From positions 1,177,870-1,241,869 of the forward strand of contig NZ_WELG01000001.1 of assembly GCF_009184425.1 (NCBI RefSeq): DNA of 64,000 bases, given 5' to 3'. This document shows positions 17,009 through 25,803 of the stretch, one piece after another (the stretch's first letter is position 1; each line of letters opens with the position of its first letter). This stretch comes from Flagellimonas olearia (GTDB lineage Bacteria > Bacteroidota > Bacteroidia > Flavobacteriales > Flavobacteriaceae). A program made the translations under genes and the position numbers. The notes under the pieces are model-generated. The model saw nothing but the letters and a program-made list of their open reading frames with translations, made no database searches and was not told where the DNA came from.

Positions 17009-19387
17009 ATGGCAAAGAAAAGGACAAAATCAAAATCCAAACCTACAACCGCCAAAAAGAAGGTCTCCTTTAGGCCTTCCAAGCAAAACAAGATTATCTT
17101 GGGCAGTTTACTGATTGTACTCAGCATAGCACTTTTCTTCTCGTTCATGTCCTATTATTTCACCTGGCAGGAAGATCAGAGCATTCTATCCGAGTTTGCC
17201 CACAGAAACGCCGAGGCCAGTAACTTATTGAACAAGTTCGGGGCCAGTGTGAGTCATTTTTTCATGTACCAAGGATTTGGCCTTGCATCGTTTGCCTTTC
17301 CTTTATTACTGGCTGTCACTGGACTATACCTGTTTTTGGGGCTAAGCGGAAAAGGTCTCATTGGTAAATGGATTTGGGGCTTCATCGGTATAATCTGGGT
17401 ATCCATTGCCTTGGGTTTCTTTGCTTCGAGCCAACCTTTGTTGGGTGGACTTATTGGCTTTGAAATGAACGATTTCCTCCAAGATTACACCGGAAAAATC
17501 GGGGTGTTCCTAATCTTGATTTTCATGCTGATGGTCATCTTGGTGCAACTCTTCAATTTTACACCTGAAGGGGTCGCCAATTTCTTCCGTTCGCAACGCC
17601 AAAAAATAAAGTCCGATTTTCAAACGGAAACCACTGTTTCGGAAAAACAGGAAACGGAAGAGCACCCTATTGAGTTGGACGTGCAAGAGGAAGAAGTTGC
17701 CATTTCCGTGGACACCTACACCCACAAAAAAGATATCCCTCCCCTTCAGAATGAAGCTGGGTTGGACGTGAACCTTCCCCAAGAAGAAGAGGAGGATATC
17801 AGCCTAGAGGTTGAGAAGGTTCAAGAAGAAAAGGAGGAAAAAGACATCAAGGCCGAAAAGTTGGTCAAGGATTTTGGGGAATTCGACCCAAAGCTGGAAC
17901 TCGGCAGCTATAAATTCCCTCCTTTGGAACTATTGGAAGCCCATGGTGCCGCTGGTGGCATTACCATCAACCAAGAGGAACTGGAGGAAAACAAAAACCG
18001 TATTGTAAGCACCCTAAAGAATTACAAAATAGGGATCGCGCAGATCAAGGCCACCATAGGCCCTACGGTCACCCTATACGAGATTGTCCCTGAAGCGGGC
18101 ATCCGCATCTCCAAGATCAAAAATCTGGAAGATGACATAGCCCTTTCCCTAGCCGCTCTGGGAATTCGGATCATTGCCCCCATTCCTGGCAAGGGAACCG
18201 TGGGTATTGAGGTGCCCAACAAGAACGCTTCCGTTGTCTCCATGCGATCGGTGATTGCATCCAACAAGTTTCAAAAAGCGGAAATGCAACTTCCCATTGC
18301 TTTTGGAAAGACCATTAGCAACGAGACCTTTGTGGTGGATCTGGCCAAAATGCCCCACCTGCTGATGGCGGGTGCTACCGGGCAAGGGAAATCCGTAGGA
18401 TTGAATGCGGTGATCACTTCGCTCCTCTACAAAAAACATCCGGCAGAAATCAAGTTTATTTTGGTCGACCCCAAAAAGGTGGAATTGACCCTCTACAACA
18501 AAATTGAACGGCATTTCTTGGCCAAGCTCCCGGATTCGGACGAGGCCATCATCACGGACAACACCAAGGTAATCAACACCCTGAACTCCCTCTGTATTGA
18601 GATGGACAATCGCTACGAGTTGTTGAAAACGGCCATGGTACGAAACATTAAGGAATACAATGCCAAGTTCAAGGCCCGTAAATTAAATCCGAACGATGGA
18701 CATAAATTCCTTCCCTACATCATTTTGGTGATTGATGAGTTTGCAGACTTGATCATGACCGCGGGCAAGGAAGTGGAAACGCCTATTGCCAGATTGGCAC
18801 AGTTGGCCCGAGCTATCGGGATTCATTTGATCATTGCCACCCAACGACCTTCGGTAAACGTGATCACGGGTATTATAAAGGCGAACTTCCCGGCAAGGAT
18901 TGCGTTCAGGGTAACCTCCAAGATAGATTCACGGACCATTCTGGACGCCCAAGGTGCCGACCAACTTATTGGCCGCGGGGATATGCTCTACACCCAAGGG
19001 AATGATGTGACCCGTTTGCAATGTGCCTTTGTAGATACCCCTGAAGTGGCCAAAATCACCGAATACATTGGGTCGCAACGCGCCTATCCAGAAGCCCATT
19101 TACTGCCAGAATACGTAGGTGAAGACTCTGGCACGGGTATTGATTATGATATTTCGGAAAGGGATGCCATGTTCCGCGAAGCCGCCGAAGTCATCGTTAC
19201 GGCACAACAAGGTTCCGCCTCCCTGATCCAACGAAAACTGAAATTGGGATACAACCGGGCCGGTAGGATCATTGATCAACTGGAAGCCGCTGGGATTGTA
19301 GGTCCTTTTGAAGGAAGTAAAGCCCGTCAGGTCTTGATTCCGGACATGTATTCCTTGGAACAATTTTTAGAAAACGAATCAAAATAA
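17009..19387 (+). CDS. ftsK: DNA translocase FtsK/SpoIIIE
   Basis: 792-aa septal DNA pump that moves chromosome termini and activates dimer resolution by XerCD. A very basic N-terminus is followed by about four membrane helices within residues 30-190, then an acidic, Glu-rich linker (about 205-290). The motor follows, with Walker A GATGQGKSVGLN and Walker B ILVIDEFADL, and the C-terminal gamma winged helix (AEVIVTAQQGSASLIQRKLK) recognises the KOPS-like signal. Length is typical for Bacteroidota, with a shorter linker than E. coli FtsK. It heads a run with lolA (4-nt gap), an lptF/G permease and ribBA. Confidence 0.97.
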   Translation: MAKKRTKSKSKPTTAKKKVSFRPSKQNKIILGSLLIVLSIALFFSFMSYYFTWQEDQSILSEFAHRNAEASNLLNKFGASVSHFFMYQGFGLASFAFPLLLAVTGLYLFLGLSGKGLIGKWIWGFIGIIWVSIALGFFASSQPLLGGLIGFEMNDFLQDYTGKIGVFLILIFMLMVILVQLFNFTPEGVANFFRSQRQKIKSDFQTETTVSEKQETEEHPIELDVQEEEVAISVDTYTHKKDIPPLQNEAGLDVNLPQEEEEDISLEVEKVQEEKEEKDIKAEKLVKDFGEFDPKLELGSYKFPPLELLEAHGAAGGITINQEELEENKNRIVSTLKNYKIGIAQIKATIGPTVTLYEIVPEAGIRISKIKNLEDDIALSLAALGIRIIAPIPGKGTVGIEVPNKNASVVSMRSVIASNKFQKAEMQLPIAFGKTISNETFVVDLAKMPHLLMAGATGQGKSVGLNAVITSLLYKKHPAEIKFILVDPKKVELTLYNKIERHFLAKLPDSDEAIITDNTKVINTLNSLCIEMDNRYELLKTAMVRNIKEYNAKFKARKLNPNDGHKFLPYIILVIDEFADLIMTAGKEVETPIARLAQLARAIGIHLIIATQRPSVNVITGIIKANFPARIAFRVTSKIDSRTILDAQGADQLIGRGDMLYTQGNDVTRLQCAFVDTPEVAKITEYIGSQRAYPEAHLLPEYVGEDSGTGIDYDISERDAMFREAAEVIVTAQQGSASLIQRKLKLGYNRAGRIIDQLEAAGIVGPFEGSKARQVLIPDMYSLEQFLENESK

Positions 19388-19391
19388 TACC

Positions 19392-20039
19392 ATGATCAAA
19401 AAACACATTCTTTTTATCGGACTTTTTACCGTTGCACTATTCTCATATGGGCAGAGCTCATCGCAGGCCAAGGCACTTTTGGACGAAGTCTACAATAAGG
19501 TGAAAAGCTATGACAACATCTATATCGACTTTACTTCCACCTTGGAGAACAGTGAGGCCAATTTGAAACAGGAAACCCATGGCAATGTTTCCCTAAGTGG
19601 CGAAAAATACTTTTTGAACTATTTTGGGGCCCAACAATTATATGATGGCACCAAGGTCTACACCGTTGTTCCCGAAAATGAGGAAGTAACCATAGAGGAT
19701 GTCGATCAAGATGCCGACAATGTGAGCCCTTCAAAAATGCTCACCTTCTATAAAACCGGGCATAACTATGCCTGGGACATCTTGCAAAATGTGGGGGGAA
19801 GAAAAATACAATACGTAAAGCTCACCCCTATTGATTCCAATACCGAGATCAAATCCGTACTCTTGGGCGTTGACACACAGACCAAACACATCTACAAGCT
19901 CATCCAGACGGGAAACAACGGTACAAAAACTACCATAACCGTTAATTCTTTCAAAACCAACCAGCCATTTTCAAGTACCCTCTTTACCTTTGACGAGAAA
20001 AAATACGAGGATAAAGGGTATTACATAACACGAAACTAG
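19392..20039 (+). CDS. lolA: LolA-like outer-membrane lipoprotein carrier
   Basis: 215-aa periplasmic protein with a signal peptide (MIKKHILFIGLFTVALFSYG, residues 1-20). The rest has the LolA/LolB half-barrel pattern of alternating beta strands (YIDFTSTLENSE, GNVSLSGEKYFLNY, GTKVYTVVPE). LolA accepts lipoproteins from LolCDE and hands them to the outer membrane. It lies 4 nt after ftsK, a common flavobacterial order. The family is divergent and no single catalytic residue can be checked, so the assignment rests on fold pattern and gene order. Confidence 0.85.
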   Translation: MIKKHILFIGLFTVALFSYGQSSSQAKALLDEVYNKVKSYDNIYIDFTSTLENSEANLKQETHGNVSLSGEKYFLNYFGAQQLYDGTKVYTVVPENEEVTIEDVDQDADNVSPSKMLTFYKTGHNYAWDILQNVGGRKIQYVKLTPIDSNTEIKSVLLGVDTQTKHIYKLIQTGNNGTKTTITVNSFKTNQPFSSTLFTFDEKKYEDKGYYITRN

Positions 20040-20042
20040 CCA

Positions 20043-21530
20043 TTGAAAATACTAGACCAGTATATATTATCGAGGTTTCTCTATAACTTCTTTAGCTCCT
20101 TTGTCATCTTGATCGTCATATTCATTTTTCAGGGAATATGGCTTTTTATAGATGATTTGGCGGGAAAAGGTCTAGGCATGGTCATTATTGGGAAGTTTAT
20201 TTTTTATTTCATCCCCACTTTGGTGGACAAGGTATTGCCCCTAACCGTATTACTGTCGTCCATCCTTACCTTTGGTACCTTTGCGGAAAACTATGAGTTC
20301 GCCGCCATGAAGGCTTCTGGAATATCCCTTCAGCGAGGGATGCGAAGCTTGATAATCTTTGTCCTTTTTTTGGGAGTGGTCACCTTTTTCTTCGCCAACA
20401 ATATCATTCCAAAATCGGAACAGAAAATATTCAACCTACGGCGTAACATTGCCAAGGTAAAACCTGCTGCAGCCATTACCGAAGGAGTTTTCAGCGATTT
20501 TGAAGGCACCGGTGAGGGCATGAACATTAAAGTGGAGCGAAAGTACGGGGAACAAGACCGGTTTTTGGACAATGTGGTCATCCACAAAAAAACCAACCAA
20601 AATGTAAACAATACGGTCATCAAGGCCAAAGGTGGAGAGCTGATCAGTAGTGAAGATTCCGACATTATCCAGCTGGTACTGAAAGATGGCAATTACTACG
20701 AGGAGCTGGTCCCAAAGGATAACAAGGAAAAGAGAAAACAACCCTTTGCCAAGGCCCATTTTGAAACCTACACCATCAACATAGATATTTCGGAACTGAA
20801 CAACCAAGACTTGGAAGAAGACGGCAATATTACCACGGACAAAATGAAGAATGTGGGACGTTTGATCAAGGATATCGATTCATTGGGAACCAACAATCTG
20901 GAAAAAGTGGAGGCATTCTCCAAAAATATTGTCAACCGTATGGGGGCATTTCCTCCAAAATCAACTGTTGGGGACACCATTCAAACCGCAACCCAGATTC
21001 CCGTAACCAAAATTTCAAAGGATTCCCTCAATAGTGTGGACGAGCTTTTGGCATCATTGCAGGACTGGCAACAGCTGCAGGTGGTCAACAATGCCAAAAA
21101 TTCGGTTTCAAGTGTCTTGACCACCGTAGTTTCCAAAAAAGAGGAACTGCAACAACGGTTCAAATTTTACAACAGTCATATCCTTTCCTTGCACAAAAAG
21201 TTTGCCTTGGCATTTTCGTGTATCATTCTATTTTTTGTGGGAGCACCCTTGGGGGCCATTATCCGAAAAGGAGGCCTGGGATTACCCATGGTGATTGCCA
21301 TTGTCTTATTTTTGACCTACTATTTTATTGGAGTGTTTGCGGGCAATTACGCCAAGGAAGGTAATATACACCCAGCCATTGGGGCCTGGCTTTCTACCTT
21401 GATCATGCTTCCCTTAGGGGTTTCACTGACCAAAAGGGCCACCGCGGATAGAGGACTGTTTGGGTTTGGACATATTATAGATCGCATTAGGAGCATATTT
21501 AAACGAAAAAGAAAAGATTCTGAAGAGTAA
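20043..21530 (+). CDS. LptF/LptG-family lipopolysaccharide export permease
   Basis: 495-aa inner-membrane permease of the LptF/LptG (YjgP/YjgQ) family, which works with LptB ATPase to extract LPS from the inner membrane. It opens with KILDQYILSRFLYNFF, typical of the family, has membrane helices near residues 10-35, 55-80 and 95-120, a long periplasmic beta-jellyroll region (about 130-380), and three C-terminal helices (ALAFSCIILFFVGAPLGAIIRKGGLG and following). The start codon is TTG, 3 nt after the lolA stop; no upstream ATG is possible. Whether it is LptF or LptG cannot be told. Confidence 0.9.
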   Translation: MKILDQYILSRFLYNFFSSFVILIVIFIFQGIWLFIDDLAGKGLGMVIIGKFIFYFIPTLVDKVLPLTVLLSSILTFGTFAENYEFAAMKASGISLQRGMRSLIIFVLFLGVVTFFFANNIIPKSEQKIFNLRRNIAKVKPAAAITEGVFSDFEGTGEGMNIKVERKYGEQDRFLDNVVIHKKTNQNVNNTVIKAKGGELISSEDSDIIQLVLKDGNYYEELVPKDNKEKRKQPFAKAHFETYTINIDISELNNQDLEEDGNITTDKMKNVGRLIKDIDSLGTNNLEKVEAFSKNIVNRMGAFPPKSTVGDTIQTATQIPVTKISKDSLNSVDELLASLQDWQQLQVVNNAKNSVSSVLTTVVSKKEELQQRFKFYNSHILSLHKKFALAFSCIILFFVGAPLGAIIRKGGLGLPMVIAIVLFLTYYFIGVFAGNYAKEGNIHPAIGAWLSTLIMLPLGVSLTKRATADRGLFGFGHIIDRIRSIFKRKRKDSEE

Positions 21531-22666
21531 TGGTCGAGGAGAAAAAAATACAATTGCACGCCATAGAGGAAGCCATTGAAGACATCAGACAAGGTAAAGT
21601 CATTATTGTGGTGGATGATGAAAACCGCGAGAATGAAGGTGACTTTGTGGCCGCTGCCGAACTGATTTCCCCCGAAACAGTGAATTTCATGGCCACCCAT
21701 GGTCGAGGGCTTATCTGCGCCCCACTTACCGAAGGGAAATGTAAAGATTTGGGACTCCACATGATGGTCACGCACAATACCGACCCGCTGGAAACCGCCT
21801 TTACAGTTTCTGTGGATTTAAGGGGAAATGGGGTCACTACGGGAATTTCCGCCTCGGATAGGGCCAAAACCATTTTGGCCTTGACCAATGCCAATACAAA
21901 GGCCCATGAACTGGCCCGCCCCGGACATATTTTTCCACTCATTGCCAAGGAAGGTGGCGTATTGCGCCGCACCGGACATACCGAAGCTGCCATTGATTTT
22001 GCCCGCTTGGCAGGATTGGAACCCGCTGGCGTCATCGTGGAAATCATGAACGAAGATGGCACCATGGCCCGATTGCCCCAACTTTTGGAGGTAGCCAAAA
22101 AATTTGACCTTAAAATCGTTTCCATCGAGGATTTGATCGCTTACCGAATGGAACATGATAGCCTGATTGAACTCAAAGAGGCCTTCACTATCCAAACCCG
22201 ATTTGGGGAATACCGTCTGCGCGCCTACAAACAGACCACCAACGATCAAGTACATATTGCTTTGGTCCGTGGTAGCTGGAAGCACGGCGACCCAGTCCTG
22301 ACCCGTATCAACTCTACCCTTGTGAACAATGATATTTTGGGCACCTTGACCAACAATCCGGATGAAACCTTGAACCGAATGTTCAATGCCTTGAACGCCG
22401 AGGATAAGGCTGCCATGATCTTTATCAATCAAGGGAACCAATCCAAGAATTTGTTGGGTCGCTTGGCGGAGTTCAAGAAACTTCAGGCGGAGGGGATCCA
22501 CAAAGCCCCAAAAATTGATATGGACACGAAAGATTTTGGTATCGGCGCCCAGATTTTGCACGACCTCAATATTTCCAAAATCCGCTTGCTTTCAAATTCC
22601 GCACAGACCCGAAGAGTGGGGATGGTAGGTTACGGTTTGGAAATTGTGGAGTATGTGAATTATTAG
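21530..22666 (+). CDS. ribB: RibBA: active-looking DHBP synthase fused to a degenerate GTP cyclohydrolase II
   Basis: 378-aa fusion. Residues about 8-210 form 3,4-dihydroxy-2-butanone-4-phosphate synthase (RibB), with intact active-site motifs DDENRENEGDFV, THGRGLICAPLT and RRTGHTEAAIDFARLAG. Residues 220-378 correspond to GTP cyclohydrolase II (RibA), but the zinc motif is gone: the three cysteines of the GTP cyclohydrolase motif are replaced by Leu264, Asn275 and Pro277, and the QEGRGIGL loop is absent. The second half is therefore probably catalytically dead. The ATG overlaps the permease stop by one base (TAATG). A separate working RibA should exist elsewhere. Confidence 0.9.
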   Translation: MVEEKKIQLHAIEEAIEDIRQGKVIIVVDDENRENEGDFVAAAELISPETVNFMATHGRGLICAPLTEGKCKDLGLHMMVTHNTDPLETAFTVSVDLRGNGVTTGISASDRAKTILALTNANTKAHELARPGHIFPLIAKEGGVLRRTGHTEAAIDFARLAGLEPAGVIVEIMNEDGTMARLPQLLEVAKKFDLKIVSIEDLIAYRMEHDSLIELKEAFTIQTRFGEYRLRAYKQTTNDQVHIALVRGSWKHGDPVLTRINSTLVNNDILGTLTNNPDETLNRMFNALNAEDKAAMIFINQGNQSKNLLGRLAEFKKLQAEGIHKAPKIDMDTKDFGIGAQILHDLNISKIRLLSNSAQTRRVGMVGYGLEIVEYVNY

Positions 22667-22691
22667 GTTTTCCCAAATACAAAATTGTGGG

Positions 22692-23885
22692 CTAGATGGT
22701 TTTCTTGAGGATTTCCGCTATTTTTTTTGCCCTTTCCCGGACTTCGTCTTCCGTCCAACCCAATTTGATCAGACAGGAAATGGTCCGGCCCACCCAGTGG
22801 TCCGAGGCAGAAAAATCGGCCTTGGAATAATCCGGTAATCCCTCAATGACTTCCTGGGGCAGCTTGCCCAATGATTTCAACTGGGTGAGATGCTCCCATT
22901 TCCTGTAGTAGTGCCAGTTGTTGTTGTACCAATAGAAGCAGGCATCAACCCCTGCTCCGCCCAAAGCTTTGTGGGCTTGTTGGGCAATCGCTTCCGAAGG
23001 AAGAAAGAAACTCAGGAAGGAGTAGTTTTCCTCACCCCCATCAGGTACCGTCCGAAAAGTAACCTCCGGAACCTCTGACAACGCCTCCCTTAAAATGGTA
23101 TAGTTTTTCTTCTGCAGGGCAATGAATTCATCCAATCTATCCAACTGGGCCAATCCCACGGCAGCATTCAACTCTGAAATTCGAAAATTGTATCCCAAAA
23201 AAGGATGGGCCTCTGCTCCCCTATCATTTCCAATATGGTCATGGCCGTGGTCCGAGTATTTATGGGCATTTTCATAATACGCTGTAGTATTGGTGATGAC
23301 CGCCCCGCCTTCACCGCAGGTGATGGTTTTTACATAATCAAAGGAAAAACAGCCCAAATCCCCAATGCTACCCAAAGGTTTTCCTTTATAACTTCCCCCT
23401 ATGGCCTGGCAGGCATCTTCCAAAAGCAAAAGGCCGTGTTGGTCGCAAATCTGTTGCAGTGTCTCCAAGTTGGCCATGGAACCGCACATATGCACGGGCA
23501 TCACCACTTTGGTACGGGGGGTTATCGCTTTTTCCACTGCAGATGGGTCCAACGTCAAGGTATCATCTATGTCCACCAAAATAGGAATGGCGCCAAGGGC
23601 CAAAATGGATTCAAAACTGGCCACAAAGGTGAACGTGGGCATGACCACCTCGTCCCCTGCCCCTACGCCGGCACTGGCCAACGCTACCGTAAGTGCGGCC
23701 GTGCCACTGCTCAACAGGTGTACATGCTTGGACTTCATTTTAGCGGAAAGGGCAGCTTCCAGCTCCTTTGCCTTCCAATGTCCGTTACGCATTCCATCGA
23801 ACCCATAACGCATCAATACCCCCGAGTCCAGCACATCCTGTACCTGTTCCCGTTCCCTATCTCCAAAAAGTTCAAAACCCGGCAT
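22692..23885 (-). CDS. DegT/DnrJ/EryC1/StrS aminotransferase
   Basis: 397-aa PLP-dependent sugar aminotransferase family protein. The internal-aldimine lysine is in CFSFDYVKTITCGEGGAV, the PLP-phosphate segment is LLSSGTAALTVALASAGVGAGDEVV, and the aspartate region is LLLEDACQAIGGSYKGKPLG. Typical members aminate nucleotide-linked keto-sugars for surface polysaccharides or antibiotics. No glycosyltransferase or sugar-nucleotide gene adjoins it, so the substrate is unknown. It lies 21 nt downstream of the TSUP permease gene on the same strand, and the two may be one transcript. Confidence 0.88.
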   Translation of the reverse strand: MPGFELFGDREREQVQDVLDSGVLMRYGFDGMRNGHWKAKELEAALSAKMKSKHVHLLSSGTAALTVALASAGVGAGDEVVMPTFTFVASFESILALGAIPILVDIDDTLTLDPSAVEKAITPRTKVVMPVHMCGSMANLETLQQICDQHGLLLLEDACQAIGGSYKGKPLGSIGDLGCFSFDYVKTITCGEGGAVITNTTAYYENAHKYSDHGHDHIGNDRGAEAHPFLGYNFRISELNAAVGLAQLDRLDEFIALQKKNYTILREALSEVPEVTFRTVPDGGEENYSFLSFFLPSEAIAQQAHKALGGAGVDACFYWYNNNWHYYRKWEHLTQLKSLGKLPQEVIEGLPDYSKADFSASDHWVGRTISCLIKLGWTEDEVRERAKKIAEILKKTI

Positions 23886-23906
23886 ACTTCCCTTGTTTAA
23901 AATTGT

Positions 23907-24659
23907 TTAAAAAAACCACAGTTTAATGGCCATGACTATGACCACGACCACTAAAAAGGTCTTTATGAACCCGTCTCCCTTTTTTACCGAATAACGGCTC
24001 GCCACCCATGCTCCGGAGCCATTTCCAATGGCCAAAATAAGTCCCAATTTCCAATTCACCTTATCATTAAGGGCAAAAACGGCCAAAGCGGACAGCATAT
24101 AAATAAAAACCACGGCCACCTTGGTGGCATTGACCCGAACGAGGTTCATCCGGTTTACGTAGTGCATAAAAAATATCATTAAAAACCCTAGACCTGCATT
24201 GATGAATCCGCCATAGATCCCAAAAAAGAAGAACACAATAAGACTCAGCCACAGGTATTTGCCCGTGAGCCTTTCTTCCATGTCCTCCAAGCGCATCTTG
24301 GGCTTGAAAACAATGATAAGCACCACGGCCAACATGACCATGGCCAAAATCCGGTTAAAGGTCTCGCCGTTGATATCAATCGCAATCCAAGCTCCCAAAA
24401 TAGCCCCTAAAAAGGCCGCAATACCCAAATATAGATTGAAAGGGAATGTGGAAACGCCCTTACTCTTGAATCCTGCAGTGGCCAAGGCCGTTTGGATAAC
24501 AATGGCCACCCTATTGGTACCGTTTGCCACGGCTGGGGGAAGTCCCAAAAAGATAAGGGTGGGCAAGGACAGTAAGGAACCCCCTCCCGCCACGGTATTG
24601 ATAAAGCCTACAGCAAAACCAACCGCAACCAAAAGCACATAGTGGTACCATTCCATCAT
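23907..24659 (-). CDS. TSUP family (TauE/SafE) membrane permease
   Basis: 250-aa inner-membrane protein with about eight hydrophobic segments. The N-terminal VGFAVGFINTVAGGGSLLSLP and ANGTNRVAI are hallmarks of the sulfite/organosulfonate exporter (TauE/SafE, DUF81) family. Substrates in the family include sulfite, sulfoacetate and other small anions, and cannot be assigned here. The second half repeats the pattern (GIYGGFINAGLGFL, NATKVAVVF), consistent with the internally duplicated TSUP fold. It is probably co-transcribed with the DegT aminotransferase. Confidence 0.88.
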   Translation of the reverse strand: MMEWYHYVLLVAVGFAVGFINTVAGGGSLLSLPTLIFLGLPPAVANGTNRVAIVIQTALATAGFKSKGVSTFPFNLYLGIAAFLGAILGAWIAIDINGETFNRILAMVMLAVVLIIVFKPKMRLEDMEERLTGKYLWLSLIVFFFFGIYGGFINAGLGFLMIFFMHYVNRMNLVRVNATKVAVVFIYMLSALAVFALNDKVNWKLGLILAIGNGSGAWVASRYSVKKGDGFIKTFLVVVVIVMAIKLWFF

Positions 24660-24744
24660 GTAGACAAAAGTACTCCCTTAAAATGGGATTCATTCGTGCA
24701 AAAAATTAAAGTTTATAAACTTTTACAGAACCAAAAAAGCTTTA

Positions 24745-24752
24745 TATATTTG
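24745..24752 (+). promoter_or_regulatory. -7 box of the tRNA-Ser gene
   Basis: TATATTTG, a strong match to TAnnTTTG, ends 10 nt before the first base of the tRNA. Confidence 0.65.
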
Positions 24753-24762
24753 CACCCGCTTA

Positions 24763-24847
24763 GGAGGAATGGCAGAGTGGTCGAATGCGGCAGTCTTGAA
24801 AACTGTTGAGGGTCACACCTCCGGGGGTTCGAATCCCTCTTCCTCCG
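24763..24847 (+). tRNA. tRNA-Ser (anticodon UGA)
   Basis: The 85-nt cloverleaf has an acceptor stem GGAGGAA/TTCCTCC, a D-arm with GGCAGAGTGGTCGAA, anticodon loop CTTGAAA with UGA at 24797-24799, a long class II variable arm (GAGGGTCACACCTC) and a T-arm GGGGGTTCGAATCCCTC. The variable arm and anticodon identify serine, reading UCN codons with A in third position. The discriminator base is G, normal for serine. CCA is not encoded. Confidence 0.97.
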
Positions 24848-24875
24848 CTGAGAGACATCATCTCAAAACAATGGA

Positions 24876-24907
24876 CCCTGTGAATAATTGATTCACAGGG
24901 TTTTTTA
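24876..24907 (+). terminator. Terminator after tRNA-Ser
   Basis: Perfect 10-bp stem CCCTGTGAAT/ATTCACAGGG with a 5-nt loop, followed by six Ts, 28 nt past the tRNA. Confidence 0.9.
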
Positions 24908-24918
24908 TTTCCCTTGAC

Positions 24919-25803
24919 TTAAGGCACCAATACATTCAAAGCCCCTTCCTCTACCGAAACACTAACTTGTCTGTCCTCTAAATGGTGTAGTTCCCCATCT
25001 GCCTGCATAAAACGGTTTTCATCTTGACCCTCAAAGCTAAACTTGAGTTCCTTTACTTTAAAGTACTGTATCTTTTTGAGATATTGATTGAGCCTAAGTA
25101 GCATAAAAAGTCCAAGTATAAGGATTTCACCTTTTGTCAGGTTTTCTATAATCACCACATCCAACAATCCATCTTGCAAGGAAGCCATTCGGGTAAGTGA
25201 AATATCGTACCCCATTACCTTGGAGTTAGAAACGAAAAACATAAACGGATTTGTCTTAAAGGTCTTTTGGTTAAACTCAACCTTGATCCTTTCCTTGCTG
25301 CTAAAATCCCTGATGGACCGTACAACTGCCTTGACATAGGCCCAAAACCTGCGTTGGCCGCCGGCATTGTAATTGGAAATCACCTTGACATCAAAACCAA
25401 TCCCCATATTGCTAAAGAAGGGTCTGCCGTTCACCATGGCGACATCTATACGACTTACCCTGCCCTTTTTAATGGTCTCCATCGCTGCTTTTAACCGCCG
25501 TGGAATCTTGAGACTTTCGGCCAATCCGTTTCCAGAACCCATGGGGACAATTCCCAATAGAACAGGAGTGTGGACCAAACATGAAGCCACTTCATTGATG
25601 GTCCCATCCCCTCCACAGGCCACGAGTACATCCACTCCGCTTTCAACGGATTCTTTGGCCAGTTTGGTTGCGTGTCCAGCATAATTGGAGGTCTTTACGG
25701 TTATCTCGTAAGCTGTTGCATCGAAATATCCGGACAGAGCCTTTTCGTCCAATACACTCCCCTTACCTGCAATAGGATTTACAATAAAATGGACCTGTGT
25801 CAT
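24919..25803 (-). CDS. Diacylglycerol kinase catalytic-domain lipid kinase (YegS/DgkB-like)
   Basis: 294-aa soluble lipid kinase. The nucleotide-binding motif CGGDGTINEVAS and the GSGNGLAESL loop are those of the DAGK catalytic family (DgkB, YegS, sphingosine kinases). The C-terminal beta-sandwich ends in QADGELHHLEDRQVSVSV, also typical. Its ATG overlaps the stop of the upstream LtaS-like gene by 4 nt (ATGA), so the two are translationally coupled. In Gram-positive bacteria the soluble DgkB recycles the diacylglycerol left by LtaS; the same job is inferred here. A membrane DgkA homologue is also present at 16581. Confidence 0.9.
   Translation of the reverse strand: MTQVHFIVNPIAGKGSVLDEKALSGYFDATAYEITVKTSNYAGHATKLAKESVESGVDVLVACGGDGTINEVASCLVHTPVLLGIVPMGSGNGLAESLKIPRRLKAAMETIKKGRVSRIDVAMVNGRPFFSNMGIGFDVKVISNYNAGGQRRFWAYVKAVVRSIRDFSSKERIKVEFNQKTFKTNPFMFFVSNSKVMGYDISLTRMASLQDGLLDVVIIENLTKGEILILGLFMLLRLNQYLKKIQYFKVKELKFSFEGQDENRFMQADGELHHLEDRQVSVSVEEGALNVLVP

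Noticed and set aside
22692-23885. DegT aminotransferase as part of a capsule or antibiotic cluster.
   Set aside because: No glycosyltransferase, sugar-nucleotide enzyme or flippase is nearby; it is flanked by ribBA and a TSUP permease.
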